In this document: piece by piece, positions 1 to 8,625 of the stretch
Numbering within the stretch: position 1 is the stretch's first letter
Layout of the letters: each line of letters starts with the position of its first letter
NCBI RefSeq assembly: GCF_014495685.1
Contig: NZ_JACTVI010000030.1
Location: 1-64,000 of the forward strand
Source: Streptomyces sp. TRM68367
GTDB taxonomy: Bacteria; Actinomycetota; Actinomycetes; Streptomycetales; Streptomycetaceae
Direction of reading: 5' to 3'
DNA length: 64,000 nt
Notes under the pieces: generated by a model
The model's database searches: none
Seen by the model: the letters and a program-made list of their open reading frames with translations, nothing else
Told to the model about the DNA's origin: nothing
Made by a program: the position numbers and the translations under genes

Positions 1-56
1 ACGCCACGTCACCGGGCCATGCTGTGTTTTCGCAGGTCAAACCCTATTTCCAGCGA

Positions 57-908
57 CTATGCCGCTACCTCTGCTGCGGAACTCCGGCAGACCAACCCCA
101 TCGCTTGAACGAAAGCCCACGCCTTGCCTCGCTCCCACTCAAGGTCGTCGCTGCCCAGGTGATCGCGGAGCACCTGCCGCGGCCCAGCCTCGAGCAAATG
201 CCACGCGCTCACGAGATCCAGCGAAGGGTCAGCCGGCCCGAAGCCGCCAACGTCGAGAATCCCCGCAAGCCGACCAGCGGACACGAGCACGTTGCCAGGA
301 ATCAGATCGCAATGGGCCATGGCGTCCTCAGCTGCACCTCGCGGCAGCTCACGCAAAGTTGCCCAGATGCGGCGAAGCCGAGGGACATCCAGGAGTTGCT
401 CACTGTGTCTGAAACAGGTCTCCATCCACGCGTCATGGGACTGCAGGTCGCCTCCTCGCCCTGTGCCGGCGAACGTGCGGCCATGCGTGTCGATCGCGCG
501 TAGGTCGCCGATGAGATCGGCCAAGTCGCGGGCAAACGCAGACGATTCGCCTGGGTCCTCGTTGGCCGCCACGACGCCGGGCAACCACGTCTGTACCGAC
601 CACGGAAGTGGGTAGCCTGCCCCGGGTTCACCAAGCGCGACCGGCTCGGGTGTGGGGAAACGAGTGTGACCTACCAGCTCGCGCGCCGCTTCCATTTCGG
701 ACTCCAGCCAGCGCCGCGTCGACTCGATGTCTGCGGACTCAAGAGGGAAGCGGGCTGCGAACCGATCGCCAATGCGGAAGATGGCGTTGACCGTACCCTG
801 CGCAGCGATGCTCCTGACTGGCAGGCTCCGCCACTCAGGAAACTGGTGATCTACCAACGTGCGCACCGTCTCAGGTGACACCGTCAGCTGGTTGGCGTGC
901 ATCTTCAC
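57..908 (-). CDS. Aminoglycoside phosphotransferase-fold (APH family) kinase
   Basis: A 283-residue protein with the APH/choline-kinase fold. The N-lobe is residues 1-100. The catalytic loop HCDLIPGNVLV (about residues 200-210) supplies the Asp and Asn of the HxDxxxxN signature. The following ILDVGGFGPADPSLDL replaces the usual ID(W/F)xxAxxGDPxxDL, so the metal-binding Asp is kept but the aromatic residue is replaced by Gly. Family members phosphorylate aminoglycosides, macrolides or other small hydroxyl substrates; the substrate cannot be read from sequence. It starts at GTG 908 with no convincing Shine-Dalgarno, and an internal ATG lies two codons in. The gene is monocistronic and convergent with nothing identifiable. 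Confidence 0.85.
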   Translation of the reverse strand: MKMHANQLTVSPETVRTLVDHQFPEWRSLPVRSIAAQGTVNAIFRIGDRFAARFPLESADIESTRRWLESEMEAARELVGHTRFPTPEPVALGEPGAGYPLPWSVQTWLPGVVAANEDPGESSAFARDLADLIGDLRAIDTHGRTFAGTGRGGDLQSHDAWMETCFRHSEQLLDVPRLRRIWATLRELPRGAAEDAMAHCDLIPGNVLVSAGRLAGILDVGGFGPADPSLDLVSAWHLLEAGPRQVLRDHLGSDDLEWERGKAWAFVQAMGLVCRSSAAEVAA

Positions 909-1009
909 GGTGGAAGCATCCGCATCACGAGCTTCAACGGCAACCCGTTTTTTCGTCGCGCAACCTTGCCTGCTGGTAGTCCGGCACGTGGTGGACTGCC
1001 CCTGAGTGA

Positions 1010-1360
1010 GTGGGCTACAACTTCGGCTCGGGACCCGACTGGTCGGACATCATCGACTCCGGCTTCCCCGGTGACGGCTACCAGCGCACCGACATGGACG
1101 GTTACACGCAGTTCTACTGCACGGGCAACGCGGAGGACGCTACCCCGTTCTTCCCCGTGGATGACCGGCTGAAGTTTGACTGCGACATGGGCCACGGCGC
1201 CTCGGGCGGCCCGATGTCCACCCCGGAGGGTCAGATCGTCGGCGCCAACTCGCACGGCGAGGACGACGGAGCGGGCAACCTCACCGCACCGATCTTGTAC
1301 AGCTCGGCACACGCAGACAACGCGATCGACGTCATCAACAGGATCGGCACGCTCAACTAG
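1010..1360 (+). pseudogene. C-terminal fragment of trypsin-like serine protease
   Basis: The 116 codons encode the C-terminal part of a secreted chymotrypsin-fold protease. The block GHGASGGPM holds the catalytic Ser of the GxSGGP signature, and a Cys pair (FYCTGN, FDCDMG) precedes and follows it. The His and Asp of the triad, the signal peptide and the propeptide are all missing. A TGA lies directly upstream of the GTG at 1010, so no longer reading frame exists. It is most likely a 5'-truncated remnant. It is followed by a strong hairpin at 1372-1416. Confidence 0.7.
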
Positions 1361-1371
1361 CAGCACGACAT

Positions 1372-1416
1372 AAGGAGGCGGGCACCAGCCGAACATGGGC
1401 TGGTGCCCGCCTCCTT
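1372..1416. terminator. Bidirectional hairpin terminator
   Basis: A perfect 19-bp stem (1372-1390 pairing with 1398-1416, arms beginning AAGGAGGCGGG and ending CCCGCCTCCTT) encloses a 7-nt loop. It sits between the protease remnant and the convergent small membrane-protein gene, so it can end transcripts from both sides. Confidence 0.85.
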
Positions 1417-1420
1417 GGCG

Positions 1421-1747
1421 TCAGTTGTCTGGGTTCTTGAAACCAGGGTCGAGCGCCGGGCCCGTCGGCGGCGGACCTGCGTTGGCCAGTTCCTGGCTCA
1501 CGTACTCAGTCCGAATCTGGTTCGTCGACATCTTCTCCCAACCCTCGGGAAGCTTCAGGCCGGCATCAGCAAGCGACCTCTCCCACTGCGCGACCAAAGC
1601 CTGCCGCGTGCGAGGGATCTCATCAGCCGGCGGCCTGCGGCTGACCGTCACCCCCGACGATGGTTCGACCAGCTCGAATACCGTCACCGCGGTCCCCACA
1701 CCTAGCAGGAAGACTGCCGCTATGGACAACCACGTCTTACCCCCCAT
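1421..1747 (-). CDS. Small membrane-anchored hypothetical protein
   Basis: A 108-residue protein of unknown function. A single hydrophobic segment (about residues 5-24, SIAAVFLLGVGTAVTVF) is preceded by Lys, so it is probably a signal anchor with the rest outside. The C-terminal half is charged and contains a WERSLADAGLKLPEGW segment. The reading frame runs further upstream to 2119. The start at ATG 1747 was chosen because GGAGGG lies 6-7 bases before it and the upstream part has no protein-like character. The stop abuts the hairpin at 1372-1416. Confidence 0.6.
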   Translation of the reverse strand: MGGKTWLSIAAVFLLGVGTAVTVFELVEPSSGVTVSRRPPADEIPRTRQALVAQWERSLADAGLKLPEGWEKMSTNQIRTEYVSQELANAGPPPTGPALDPGFKNPDN

Positions 1748-2080
1748 CCCACTTCCCTCCTGCGTACCAATCTGGCTGTGACGAAGGAGCGTACCGGCAT
1801 CGGTCAGCTGGCTTCCGAGCACGTCAGCGTCGCGAGGAAGTCGGCGACCGACCCCGCGCACGCGTGCCGGTGTGGCACCCGGACGGTCCTGCGATGAGCC
1901 GCACCTCTTCGCCGCGGCCCGGCATGGGAGGTCGTCGCCGCCCTGGTGGTCGCCGCTGTCGGCCTCATAGCCGTCTTGGTCGTGGCGGCCCGTTGAAGAC
2001 TCAGCTCCGCCTTCACGTCCGTCACACCACCTCCAGATACTCGGAGAGTCGTCACCTGCTCGGTCCGGCCGCCGGGCCCG
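1748..2080. other. Gap with only small, weak ORFs
   Basis: There is no recognisable gene. On the + strand, GTG 1778 opens a 39-codon frame ending at 1897, with a CRCGT motif near its end. The same frame after that TGA encodes a strongly hydrophobic stretch (about 1930-1995, AALVVAAVGLIAVLVVAAR) followed by a stop. This could be a small membrane protein broken by a nonsense codon, but no family was recognised. Confidence 0.3.
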
Positions 2081-2868
2081 GTCGAGACCGACGCCGACTT
2101 CACCATCCACGTCGAGCACGGGCCGGAGGCGCTGGACCGCGACACGGTGATCATCCCGGCGTCGTACGAATTGGGCCCGGTCTACGAGCAGGGTGTGCTG
2201 CCCGACGAACTGTCCGCCGCGCTCGCGCGTGTCCGGCCCGGCGCGCGGCTCGCCTCCATCTGCACCGGGTGTACCTCCTGGCCGTCGCCGGCCACCTCGA
2301 CGGGCGGCCGGCCACCACGCACTGGGCCGACTCCGAGCGGCTCCAGCGAATGTTTCCGCAGGTCAAGGTCGGCCCGGATGTGCTGTTCGTCGATGACGGT
2401 GACGTGCTGACCTCCGCGGGTGTCGCCGCCGGGATCGACCTGTGCCCGCACATGGTGCGCCGTGATCATGGCACCGCGGTCGCCAACGACGTGGCCCGCC
2501 AGAGGGTCGTACCGCCGTACCGGGACGGCGGACAGGCACAGTACATCGAGCGGCCGGTGCCCGATCCGCAGCAGGCGTCGACGACCACCGCGCGCGCGTG
2601 GGCACTGGGGCGGTTGCACGAGCCGATTCAGCTGCGGGACATGGCGGCGCAGGAGGCGATGTCCGTGCGGACGTTCACGCGCCGGTTCCGTGAGGAGGCG
2701 GGGGTCAGTCCGGGGCAGTGGCTGACGCAGCAGCGGGTGGAGCGGGCGCGGCATCTGCTGGAGTCGACGGATCTGTCGGTGGATCAGGTGGCGCGGGATG
2801 CGGGTTTCGGTACGGCGCAGTCGATGTCGGCACTGGGGGAGGCACGACTGCCGCAGCTATGTGAGCTG
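2081..2868 (+). pseudogene. Frameshifted GlxA-type AraC family regulator
   Basis: This is a remnant of a transcriptional regulator with an N-terminal DJ-1/PfpI domain and a C-terminal AraC helix-turn-helix. Frame one gives the PfpI part (IIPASYELGPVYEQG to RLASICTG, about 2100-2270). After a frameshift near 2270 the second frame gives GRPATTHWADSERLQ, the MVRRDHGTAVANDVAR block and the AraC domain (RDMAAQEAMSVRTFTRRF, RARHLLESTDLSVDQVARDAG). The start is missing, and the C-terminus departs from the family after AQSM (about 2830). It lacks a start, has a frameshift and has a lost C-terminus, so it is almost certainly non-functional. Confidence 0.85.
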
Positions 2869-2933
2869 CAGCCGCTGCCGGGTGGGGCACCGCCCTGCGG
2901 CATGCATGCCCGCGGCTTGCGACAACCTGCGTG

Positions 2934-3983
2934 TCAGAACGTGAGTACCGCGCGCGCCACCCTTCCCGCCTCCGCGTCCTGTGCCGCCTTGTCGAAGTCC
3001 TCCACCGGATAGGTCCCGGTGACCAGTTCGTCGAGGAGCAGGCGGCCCTCCCGGTACAGGTCCGCGTACAGGGCGATCTCGTGCTGAGGGCGGGAGGAGC
3101 CGTAGCGGCAACCGAGGATGGACTTGTCGAGGTACATGGACGAGACGCGGAAGGATGCTTCCGCCATGGCGGGGGGCACGCCGAGGAGGATCGCCTGGCC
3201 GTGGCGGTCGAGGAGGTCGACGGCCTGGCGGATCAGATCGACGCGGCCGACGCACTCGAAGGCGTGGTCCGCGCCCGTGGGGAGGATCTTCGGCACGCCC
3301 TCGGTGGAGGTCAGGAAGTGGGTCGCGCCGAACTGCCGTGCCACCGCCTCCTTCGCCGGGTTGGCGTCCACGGCGACGATCGTCAGGGCGCCCGCGAGCC
3401 GCGCCCCCTGGAGGACGTTGAGACCGATGCCGCCCGTGCCGATCACCAGTACGCTGTCACCCCGCTCCACGCGCGCGCGGTTCAGCACGGCGCCCACTCC
3501 GGTGAGCACCCCGCACCCGATGAGAGCCGCCGACGGCAGCGGGATGTCGTCCGGGATCCGCACCGCCTGGACGGCCTGGACGACGGTCCGCTCGGCGAAC
3601 GCCGAGTTGCACGCGAACTGGTGGACCGGCTCCCGCGCGCGCGTGAAGGGCTGTCCCGGCCGTCCGATCGCCCGCCGGCACATCGTGGGCCGCCCCCGCC
3701 CGCACTCCGCGCACGTCCCGCAGTTGGCGAGCGTGGACAGGGACACGTGGTCCCCGGGCGCGACGTGGACGACGCCCGCGCCAACCGACTCGACCACGCC
3801 CGCGCCCTCGTGCCCGAGCACCACGGGCACCGGGAACGGAATCGTGCCGTCCACCACCGACAGGTCGCTGTGGCACAGCCCGGCCGCCGAGATCGCCACC
3901 CGCACCTCGCCCGGCCCCGGCTCCCGTACCTCCAGGTCGTCCACGACCCGGACCTGCTCACCGTCGTAGATCACGCCTCGCAT
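2934..3983 (-). CDS. Zn-dependent medium-chain alcohol dehydrogenase
   Basis: A 349-residue NAD(P)-dependent MDR oxidoreductase. Catalytic zinc ligands appear as GLCHSD (Cys37) and GHEG (His58, Glu59). Structural zinc ligands form CGTCAECGRGRPTMC (Cys88, 91, 94, 102). The Rossmann motif is VIGTGGIG, followed by an acidic VDANPAK that favours NAD. The ATG at 3983 overlaps the stop of the upstream acyl-CoA dehydrogenase as ATGA, so the two are translationally coupled. In this catabolic cluster it probably oxidises a hydroxyl intermediate of the pathway; the substrate is unknown. Confidence 0.9.
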   Translation of the reverse strand: MRGVIYDGEQVRVVDDLEVREPGPGEVRVAISAAGLCHSDLSVVDGTIPFPVPVVLGHEGAGVVESVGAGVVHVAPGDHVSLSTLANCGTCAECGRGRPTMCRRAIGRPGQPFTRAREPVHQFACNSAFAERTVVQAVQAVRIPDDIPLPSAALIGCGVLTGVGAVLNRARVERGDSVLVIGTGGIGLNVLQGARLAGALTIVAVDANPAKEAVARQFGATHFLTSTEGVPKILPTGADHAFECVGRVDLIRQAVDLLDRHGQAILLGVPPAMAEASFRVSSMYLDKSILGCRYGSSRPQHEIALYADLYREGRLLLDELVTGTYPVEDFDKAAQDAEAGRVARAVLTF

Positions 3984-5137
3984 CACACGGCCCCCTTGGG
4001 CTGCCTGGGCAGGCCGAGCACACGCTCGGCGATGATCGTGCGCTGGATCTGGTCCGAGCCGCCGTAGATCGTGTCGGCCCGGGAGAACAGGAACAGGTGC
4101 TGCGCCGCGTCGAGTCCGTACGGCGCCGCGGGCGACCAGTCCGCGGGCCCCACGGTCCCCGCCGCGCCCCGCACCAGCATCGCCAGCTCCCCGAGCCGCT
4201 GATGCCACCCGGCCCACAGCAGCTTGGCCGCACTCGCCGCGCCCGCGTCGCCGGAACCGCCCAGCGTCCGCAGCGCGTTCCAGCGCATGGTGCGCAGCTC
4301 GGCCCACTGCCGCACCAGACGCGCGCGTACGTCGGGATCGTCCGCCGCGCCGGTCCGTACGGCCGTCCGTACGACGTTGGCCAGCTCCTCGGCGAACCCG
4401 ATCTGCTGGGCCAGCGTGGACACGCCGCGTTCGAAGCCGAGCAGGCTCATCGCGACGCGCCAGCCGTCGCCCTCGGCGCCGACGACGTGCTCCACGCGCG
4501 CGTGTGCCCCGTCGAAGAACACCTCGTTGAAGTCGCTCGTGCCGGTCATCTGCCGGATGGGCCGGACCTCGATGCGGCCCGGCTGGTCCATGGGGACGAG
4601 CAGGAAGGTCAGTCCGTGGTGGCGGCGGGAGCCGGGCTCGGTGCGGGCCAGTACGAAGCACCAGTCCGCCTCGTGCGCGAGCGAGGTCCAGATCTTCTGG
4701 CCCGTGACGCGGTAGTGCGGCCCGTGCGGCTCGCGTACGGCCGTGGTGCGTACGCCGGCCAGGTCCGAGCCGGCGCCGGGCTCGCTGTAGCCCTGGCACC
4801 AGAGTTCGTCGCCGGCGGCGACCGGGGGGAGGAAGCGGTGCTTCTGCTCCTCGGTGCCGTGGGCGATGAGGGTGGGGGCGAGGAGGTTCTCGCCGATGTG
4901 GCCGGAGCGCGGGGGTGCTGGTGAGCGGGCGTACTCCTCGGCCCAGGCGACCTGTTGGGTGAGGGTGGCGGTGCGGTTGCCGTAGCCGGTCGCCGGCCAG
5001 CCGAGGCCGATCCAGCCCGCCTTGCCGAGGGTGCGTTCCCAGGTGCGGCGGTCGGAAGCGCCGGGGGCGTGGGCCGCGAGCCAGGTGCGGGCCTCGGTGC
5101 GGAACGTTTCGTCTTCGTGCAGGAATCCGAACTCCAC
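3983..5137 (-). CDS. Acyl-CoA dehydrogenase (FadE type)
   Basis: A 384-residue FAD flavoprotein introducing an alpha,beta double bond into an acyl-CoA. The helical N-domain is followed by the flavin/substrate block WCQGYSEPGAGSDLA and KIWTSLAHEADW. The C-terminal GGSDQIQRTIIAERVLGLP is the usual FAD/subunit-contact region. The frame stays open to 5233, but GTG 5137 is chosen because TGAGGAGG lies directly upstream and the extension is repeat DNA. It resembles the 377-residue large subunit at 9501-10634 more than the small one. It is the first gene of a coupled pair with the alcohol dehydrogenase. Confidence 0.9.
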   Translation of the reverse strand: MEFGFLHEDETFRTEARTWLAAHAPGASDRRTWERTLGKAGWIGLGWPATGYGNRTATLTQQVAWAEEYARSPAPPRSGHIGENLLAPTLIAHGTEEQKHRFLPPVAAGDELWCQGYSEPGAGSDLAGVRTTAVREPHGPHYRVTGQKIWTSLAHEADWCFVLARTEPGSRRHHGLTFLLVPMDQPGRIEVRPIRQMTGTSDFNEVFFDGAHARVEHVVGAEGDGWRVAMSLLGFERGVSTLAQQIGFAEELANVVRTAVRTGAADDPDVRARLVRQWAELRTMRWNALRTLGGSGDAGAASAAKLLWAGWHQRLGELAMLVRGAAGTVGPADWSPAAPYGLDAAQHLFLFSRADTIYGGSDQIQRTIIAERVLGLPRQPKGAV

Positions 5138-5166
5138 GGACGCCTCCTCAATACCGGCCAGGTGCA

Positions 5167-5250
5167 CGCCCCTCAGGGGCGCGGGACTGTATCCCGATAT
5201 GCGGCTCCGCCGCGTGGGCGCGACCAGCCACAAACAACCCGCAGCCGCCA
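5167..5250. repeat. Dispersed intergenic repeat, copy A
   Basis: The element begins with the hairpin CGCCCC-tca-GGGGCG and continues through a GCGGGACTG, TGCGGCTCCGCCGCGTGGGC and GCGACCAGCCACAAACAACC series. It closely matches copy C at 24389-24472 in inverted orientation and shares its ends with copies B (16929-16990) and D (57571-57611). This type of element is familiar from Streptomyces intergenic regions. Confidence 0.75.
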
Positions 5251-5272
5251 GACCAGAAGATCCCCCGAGCTA

Positions 5273-6184
5273 CTAGGCGTTCGGCCGCGCTCCCTCCGCC
5301 GCGGCCCTTGCCATCTCCTCCAGGCGTTCAAACATCGGCATCGGGTCCGTGCCCACCGTCCCCGGCAGGAAGTCCGCGATCCGTTCCGGCGTCCAGGAAC
5401 CCTCGGTGTAGGCGGCGCGGAGTTCCCTCGGCTGGGACCAGACCGCGATCTTGGGGCCGGCGATCGTGTAGACCTGACCGGTGATGCGGTGCTCGCGGGC
5501 GCGGTCCGACAGGAGGTAGGTCACCAGGGCGGCGACGTCCTCCGGTTCGCCGATCTCGGTGAGTTCCATGGGGACGTTGGCCGACATGCGGGTGCGGGCC
5601 ACCGGGGCGACGGCGTTGGCGGTCACGCCGTACTTGTGCAGGCCGAGCGCGGCGCTGCGCACCAGGGAGATGATCCCGCCCTTCGCCGCGCTGTAGTTGG
5701 CCTGCGAGACGGAGCCCTGGTGGTTGCCGCTGGTGAAGCCGATCAGCGTGCCGGAGCGTTGCCCCCGCATCACCGCCGAGGCCGCCCGGAATACCGTGAA
5801 CGTGCCCTTGAGGTGGGTGGCGACCACCGGGTCCCACTCCTCCTCGGTCATGTTGAACAGCATCCGCTCCCGCAGGATCCCGGCCACGCACACCACACCG
5901 TCGATGCGCCCGTACGACGACAGCGCCGCGTCGACGACCCGTCGGCCGCCGGCCATGGTGGAGATGTCGTCGGCCACCGCGACCGCGTCCCCGCCCGCCG
6001 CCGCGATCTCCTTGACCACGGCCTCGGCGACCTCGCTGGCGGGGGCGGCGCCGTCGACGGCGACCCCGTGGTCGTTGACGACGACCTTCGCGCCCTCGGC
6101 CGCCGCCGCGAGCGCGACCGCGCGGCCGATGCCCCGCCCGGCGCCCGTCACGGCGACCACCTTGTCTGCCAAGAAACTCCCCAC
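5273..6184 (-). CDS. SDR family oxidoreductase
   Basis: A 303-residue classical-type short-chain dehydrogenase. The cofactor motif TGAGRGIG lies near the N-terminus. The NDHG segment and a VVCVAGIL variant of NNAG follow. The active site shows Ser in GFTSGNHQG and Tyr/Lys in YSAAKGG. The enlarged N-terminal loop and C-terminal extension (about residues 240-303) resemble the MFE-type hydroxyacyl-CoA dehydrogenases. The frame begins at TTG 6205, but GTG 6184 is preferred because AGGGG precedes it and it places the Rossmann strand at the N-terminus. It is divergent from the cyclase gene across a shared operator. Confidence 0.88.
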   Translation of the reverse strand: MGSFLADKVVAVTGAGRGIGRAVALAAAAEGAKVVVNDHGVAVDGAAPASEVAEAVVKEIAAAGGDAVAVADDISTMAGGRRVVDAALSSYGRIDGVVCVAGILRERMLFNMTEEEWDPVVATHLKGTFTVFRAASAVMRGQRSGTLIGFTSGNHQGSVSQANYSAAKGGIISLVRSAALGLHKYGVTANAVAPVARTRMSANVPMELTEIGEPEDVAALVTYLLSDRAREHRITGQVYTIAGPKIAVWSQPRELRAAYTEGSWTPERIADFLPGTVGTDPMPMFERLEEMARAAAEGARPNA

Positions 6185-6204
6185 GCCCGGCCCCTTCCCG
6201 CGCA

Positions 6205-6223
6205 ATCTGACGGTCCGTTAGAT
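6205..6223. promoter_or_regulatory. TetR-type operator, site 1
   Basis: The 19-nt imperfect palindrome ATCTGACGGTCCGTTAGAT has one mismatch between arms and lies between the divergent SDR and cyclase starts. TAGATT at 6219-6224 could be the -10 for the cyclase gene. The same pattern occurs twice at 11850-11895. The regulator is not obvious within this window. Confidence 0.65.
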
Positions 6224-6269
6224 TTTATGACCCGCCGGACGGGCGGGCACAAGCCCCGGGGAGGACCGG

Positions 6270-7196
6270 ATGTCATTGCCGGACGCGTTCCACGACATCG
6301 CCAAGCGCGTGAACAACTGGGGCCGTTGGGGAGCCGACGACGAGATCGGCACCCTGAACCTGATCACCGACGAGGTGGTGCACGAGGCGGCGGCGACCGT
6401 CCGCACCGGCCGGCGCATCCCGCTCGCCCTGCCGCTACGGCAGGACGGCGTGCAGACCGGGGCGATTCCGGGGCGGGTCAACCCGCTGCACGTCATGGTG
6501 CAGATCAACCAGGAGATCTTCGGTCCCGGCACGGTCGCGTGCAGCGACGACGCCGTCACCATGGGGCTCCAGGCGGGCACCCACTGGGACGCGCTGACGC
6601 ACGTCTCGCACTCGGGGCGGCTCTACAACGACCGCCCGGCCGACACGATCACCGCGCACGGCGGCGCCGCGTTCTCCGGCATCGACAAGGCGCGGCACAT
6701 CGTCTCGCGCGGGGTGCTGCTCGACGTGGCACGCGCGCGCGGGGCGGACCGGCTGGACGGCGCTCACTCGGTCACGCCGGAGGACCTTCAGGCCGCCGAG
6801 GAACTCGCCGGGACGCGCGTGCGGGCCGGCGACATCGTGCTCGTACGGACCGGGCAGGTGCAGGTGTATCTCGCCGGGGACCGGCACGCGTACGCGCACC
6901 CGTCGCCAGGGCTGTCGATCCGGACGCCGGAGTGGTTCCACGCGCGCGATGTGGCGGCCGTCGCGAACGACACGCTCACGTTTGAGATCTGTCCGCCCGA
7001 GGTGAATGATCTGTGGCTCCCCGTGCACGCCCTCGACCTCGTGGAGATGGGCATGCCGCAGGGCCAGAACTGGAACCTCGAAGAGTTGTCCACAGCCTGT
7101 GGAGAAACGGGCCGCTACGCGTTCCTGCTGTCAGCCATGCCCGAACCGTTCACCGGCGCCACGGGCACGCCGGTGGCACCGGTGGCCGTTCTCTGA
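6270..7196 (+). CDS. Cyclase-family (kynurenine formamidase-like) hydrolase
   Basis: A 308-residue protein of the cyclase family (PF04199), metal-dependent hydrolases including kynurenine formamidase. The metal-binding signature appears as GTHWDALTH near residues 105-113, and an HAGTH-type core surrounds it. GGGGAGG lies just before ATG 6270. Family members open lactams, formamides or lactones. Placement opposite the SDR under a shared operator suggests a ring-opening or hydrolytic step in the same catabolic route, but the substrate is unknown. Confidence 0.85.
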   Translation: MSLPDAFHDIAKRVNNWGRWGADDEIGTLNLITDEVVHEAAATVRTGRRIPLALPLRQDGVQTGAIPGRVNPLHVMVQINQEIFGPGTVACSDDAVTMGLQAGTHWDALTHVSHSGRLYNDRPADTITAHGGAAFSGIDKARHIVSRGVLLDVARARGADRLDGAHSVTPEDLQAAEELAGTRVRAGDIVLVRTGQVQVYLAGDRHAYAHPSPGLSIRTPEWFHARDVAAVANDTLTFEICPPEVNDLWLPVHALDLVEMGMPQGQNWNLEELSTACGETGRYAFLLSAMPEPFTGATGTPVAPVAVL

Positions 7197-7603
7197 CACC
7201 GGTTCTGCCGGTTGGCGGCGCGGCGCTACCCGCCCCGAGTACGGCATCACACGCCGCCAACCGACTCGGCGTTTTCTCCCCCGCTCCCGGCTTCGCTCGA
7301 GCGGGGGCCCCATAGGTTCCCGTGACCCTGAGGAACCCGACGCCGAATCGCGACCCACACTCGACGAGGGCTCCCGTCGCCAGACCCTCGTCGTCCCCTC
7401 ACGGTGAATCGCTGACCCAAGCGTGATCAACCCATCACGTGGCGTCAACACCCGATCGACGGAACACCCCTTAAAGCCTCTTTTGTCGGGACCGCGCACG
7501 GAAGCACGTCCCGGCGCACCGCCACACACCCCGGCACACGGGGCGGGGGTCATGCGCACCCGTCGCCTGGGTCCGCCCCGTACGGCCGGCCTGCCCTGTG
7601 CGG
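7197..7603. other. Non-coding gap with hairpins and an inverted repeat
   Basis: No gene is supported. It holds a long-loop hairpin (7209-7220 with 7252-7263), a second hairpin (7278-7286 with 7299-7307, CCCCCGCTC and GAGCGGGGG arms) that looks like a terminator for the cyclase gene, and CGTGAT-caaccc-ATCACG at 7431-7448, which could be an operator. The ORFs across it lack typical codon bias. Confidence 0.5.
7278..7307. terminator. Hairpin downstream of cyclase gene
   Basis: A 9-bp GC-rich stem, CCCCCGCTC pairing with GAGCGGGGG, encloses a 12-nt loop. It lies about 80 bp after the cyclase stop. There is no U-tract, as is common in Streptomyces. Confidence 0.5.
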
Positions 7604-8119
7604 CTAGACCGCCTCGTACGCCAGCCCGTCGTACGCCGCCGTGCCTCCGCCGCACTCGGCCGAGCCGCCGCGCCCCACACGGCCGCCGCAGGCCGCCGAG
7701 GCGGACCGGGACGGGGAGCAGCGGTCCAGTTCGCACCAGATGCGCTTGCCGGCACCCTCGGCGGTCCAGCCCCATCGGTCGGCGAGTCCGTCGACGAGGG
7801 CGAGGCCGCGTCCGCCGGCCGACTCGCCGTCCACGCACCGGGGCAAGGGCGCCCGGTCACTGCGGTCGGCGACCTCGAGCCGGACGGTGGCGGACTCGGC
7901 CGCCGTACTGCCGGGCAGGGACAGCCTCAGCACGGCGGGGCAGCCGGTGTGCACGACGGCGTTGGTGACCAGTTCGGAGACGAGCAGGATCAGCGTCTCG
8001 GCGAGCGGCTCGTCGTCCTCTATGCCGGACCCGGCCAGCCGCGAGCGGGCCCATCTGCGGGCCCGCCCGACCTCCGCGGGGTCGGGCCGGATCTCCAGCT
8101 GCACTTGAAGCACCTGCAC
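7604..8119 (-). CDS. RsbW-like ATP-binding protein (HATPase_c_2)
   Basis: A 171-residue GHKL ATPase of the anti-sigma-factor/serine kinase type. The N box is SELVTNAVVHT, the G1 region RLEVADRSDR, and the G2 box GGRGLALVDGLADRWGW. Streptomyces has many such single-domain proteins, which bind sigma factors or anti-anti-sigma factors. The C-terminal 35 residues are Ala/Gly-rich and probably disordered. It starts at GTG 8119 with a weak ribosome-binding site. It may belong to a lost XRE/DUF397 neighbourhood, since about 500 bp upstream are empty. Confidence 0.82.
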   Translation of the reverse strand: MQVLQVQLEIRPDPAEVGRARRWARSRLAGSGIEDDEPLAETLILLVSELVTNAVVHTGCPAVLRLSLPGSTAAESATVRLEVADRSDRAPLPRCVDGESAGGRGLALVDGLADRWGWTAEGAGKRIWCELDRCSPSRSASAACGGRVGRGGSAECGGGTAAYDGLAYEAV

Positions 8120-8625
8120 CGCTCACACCATCCGAACCGGCGGACTCTTAGGCTCGCGCCTCACGGGGGCCACGATCGTAGCCATTTCCTGCATGGCCAG
8201 ATCAACGGCCGGGACAAGGGTCACGGAACGTGAATCCCTTGCCTGACAGCATGGTTGACGTACAGTCACGCGAACAAGCGCTTCGGGCATATTCCAACGC
8301 GAAGGAGTACGCGTACGGCATACTGTGCGACGCTCGCCGCGGGGAGTCGAACAGGCAGCGGCGCCAGGCCGTGCTGCACTGCGAACAGCGCAGCGCAGCG
8401 CGGGTTCCGGTCTCACCCCAGGGGCAACACCGGCACAGCGCGGGCTCACAACCACTCGCATCTCACACAAGGTACCGGAGCGGTACGCCGACTCCGGGCG
8501 GTGACGAGTCGCGCGACGGACACAACCCGGTACCAACTCTCCGTAATTCCGGTATGCCACGATCCGTGACGTCGACGCGGGCGGGCTCGGCGCCGCCGCC
8601 TCGACACCGCAGCCCAGCGGCCCGT
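8120..8625. other. Non-coding gap upstream of the ATPase gene
   Basis: About 500 bp without a supportable gene. Both strands have open frames, but their codon third positions are not GC-biased in the Streptomyces way. On the + strand, TTGACG at 8255-8260 is a -35-like element without a matching -10 at 17-18 bp. The minus-strand promoter of the ATPase gene must lie here. Confidence 0.4.

Noticed and set aside
2899..2910. GGCATGCATGCC palindrome as an operator
   Set aside because: Short, in a degraded stretch between a pseudogene end and a gene end, without a promoter nearby.
8123..8560. 145-codon minus ORF
   Set aside because: Basic, Cys/Arg-rich composition, no ribosome-binding site and no family; treated as non-coding.
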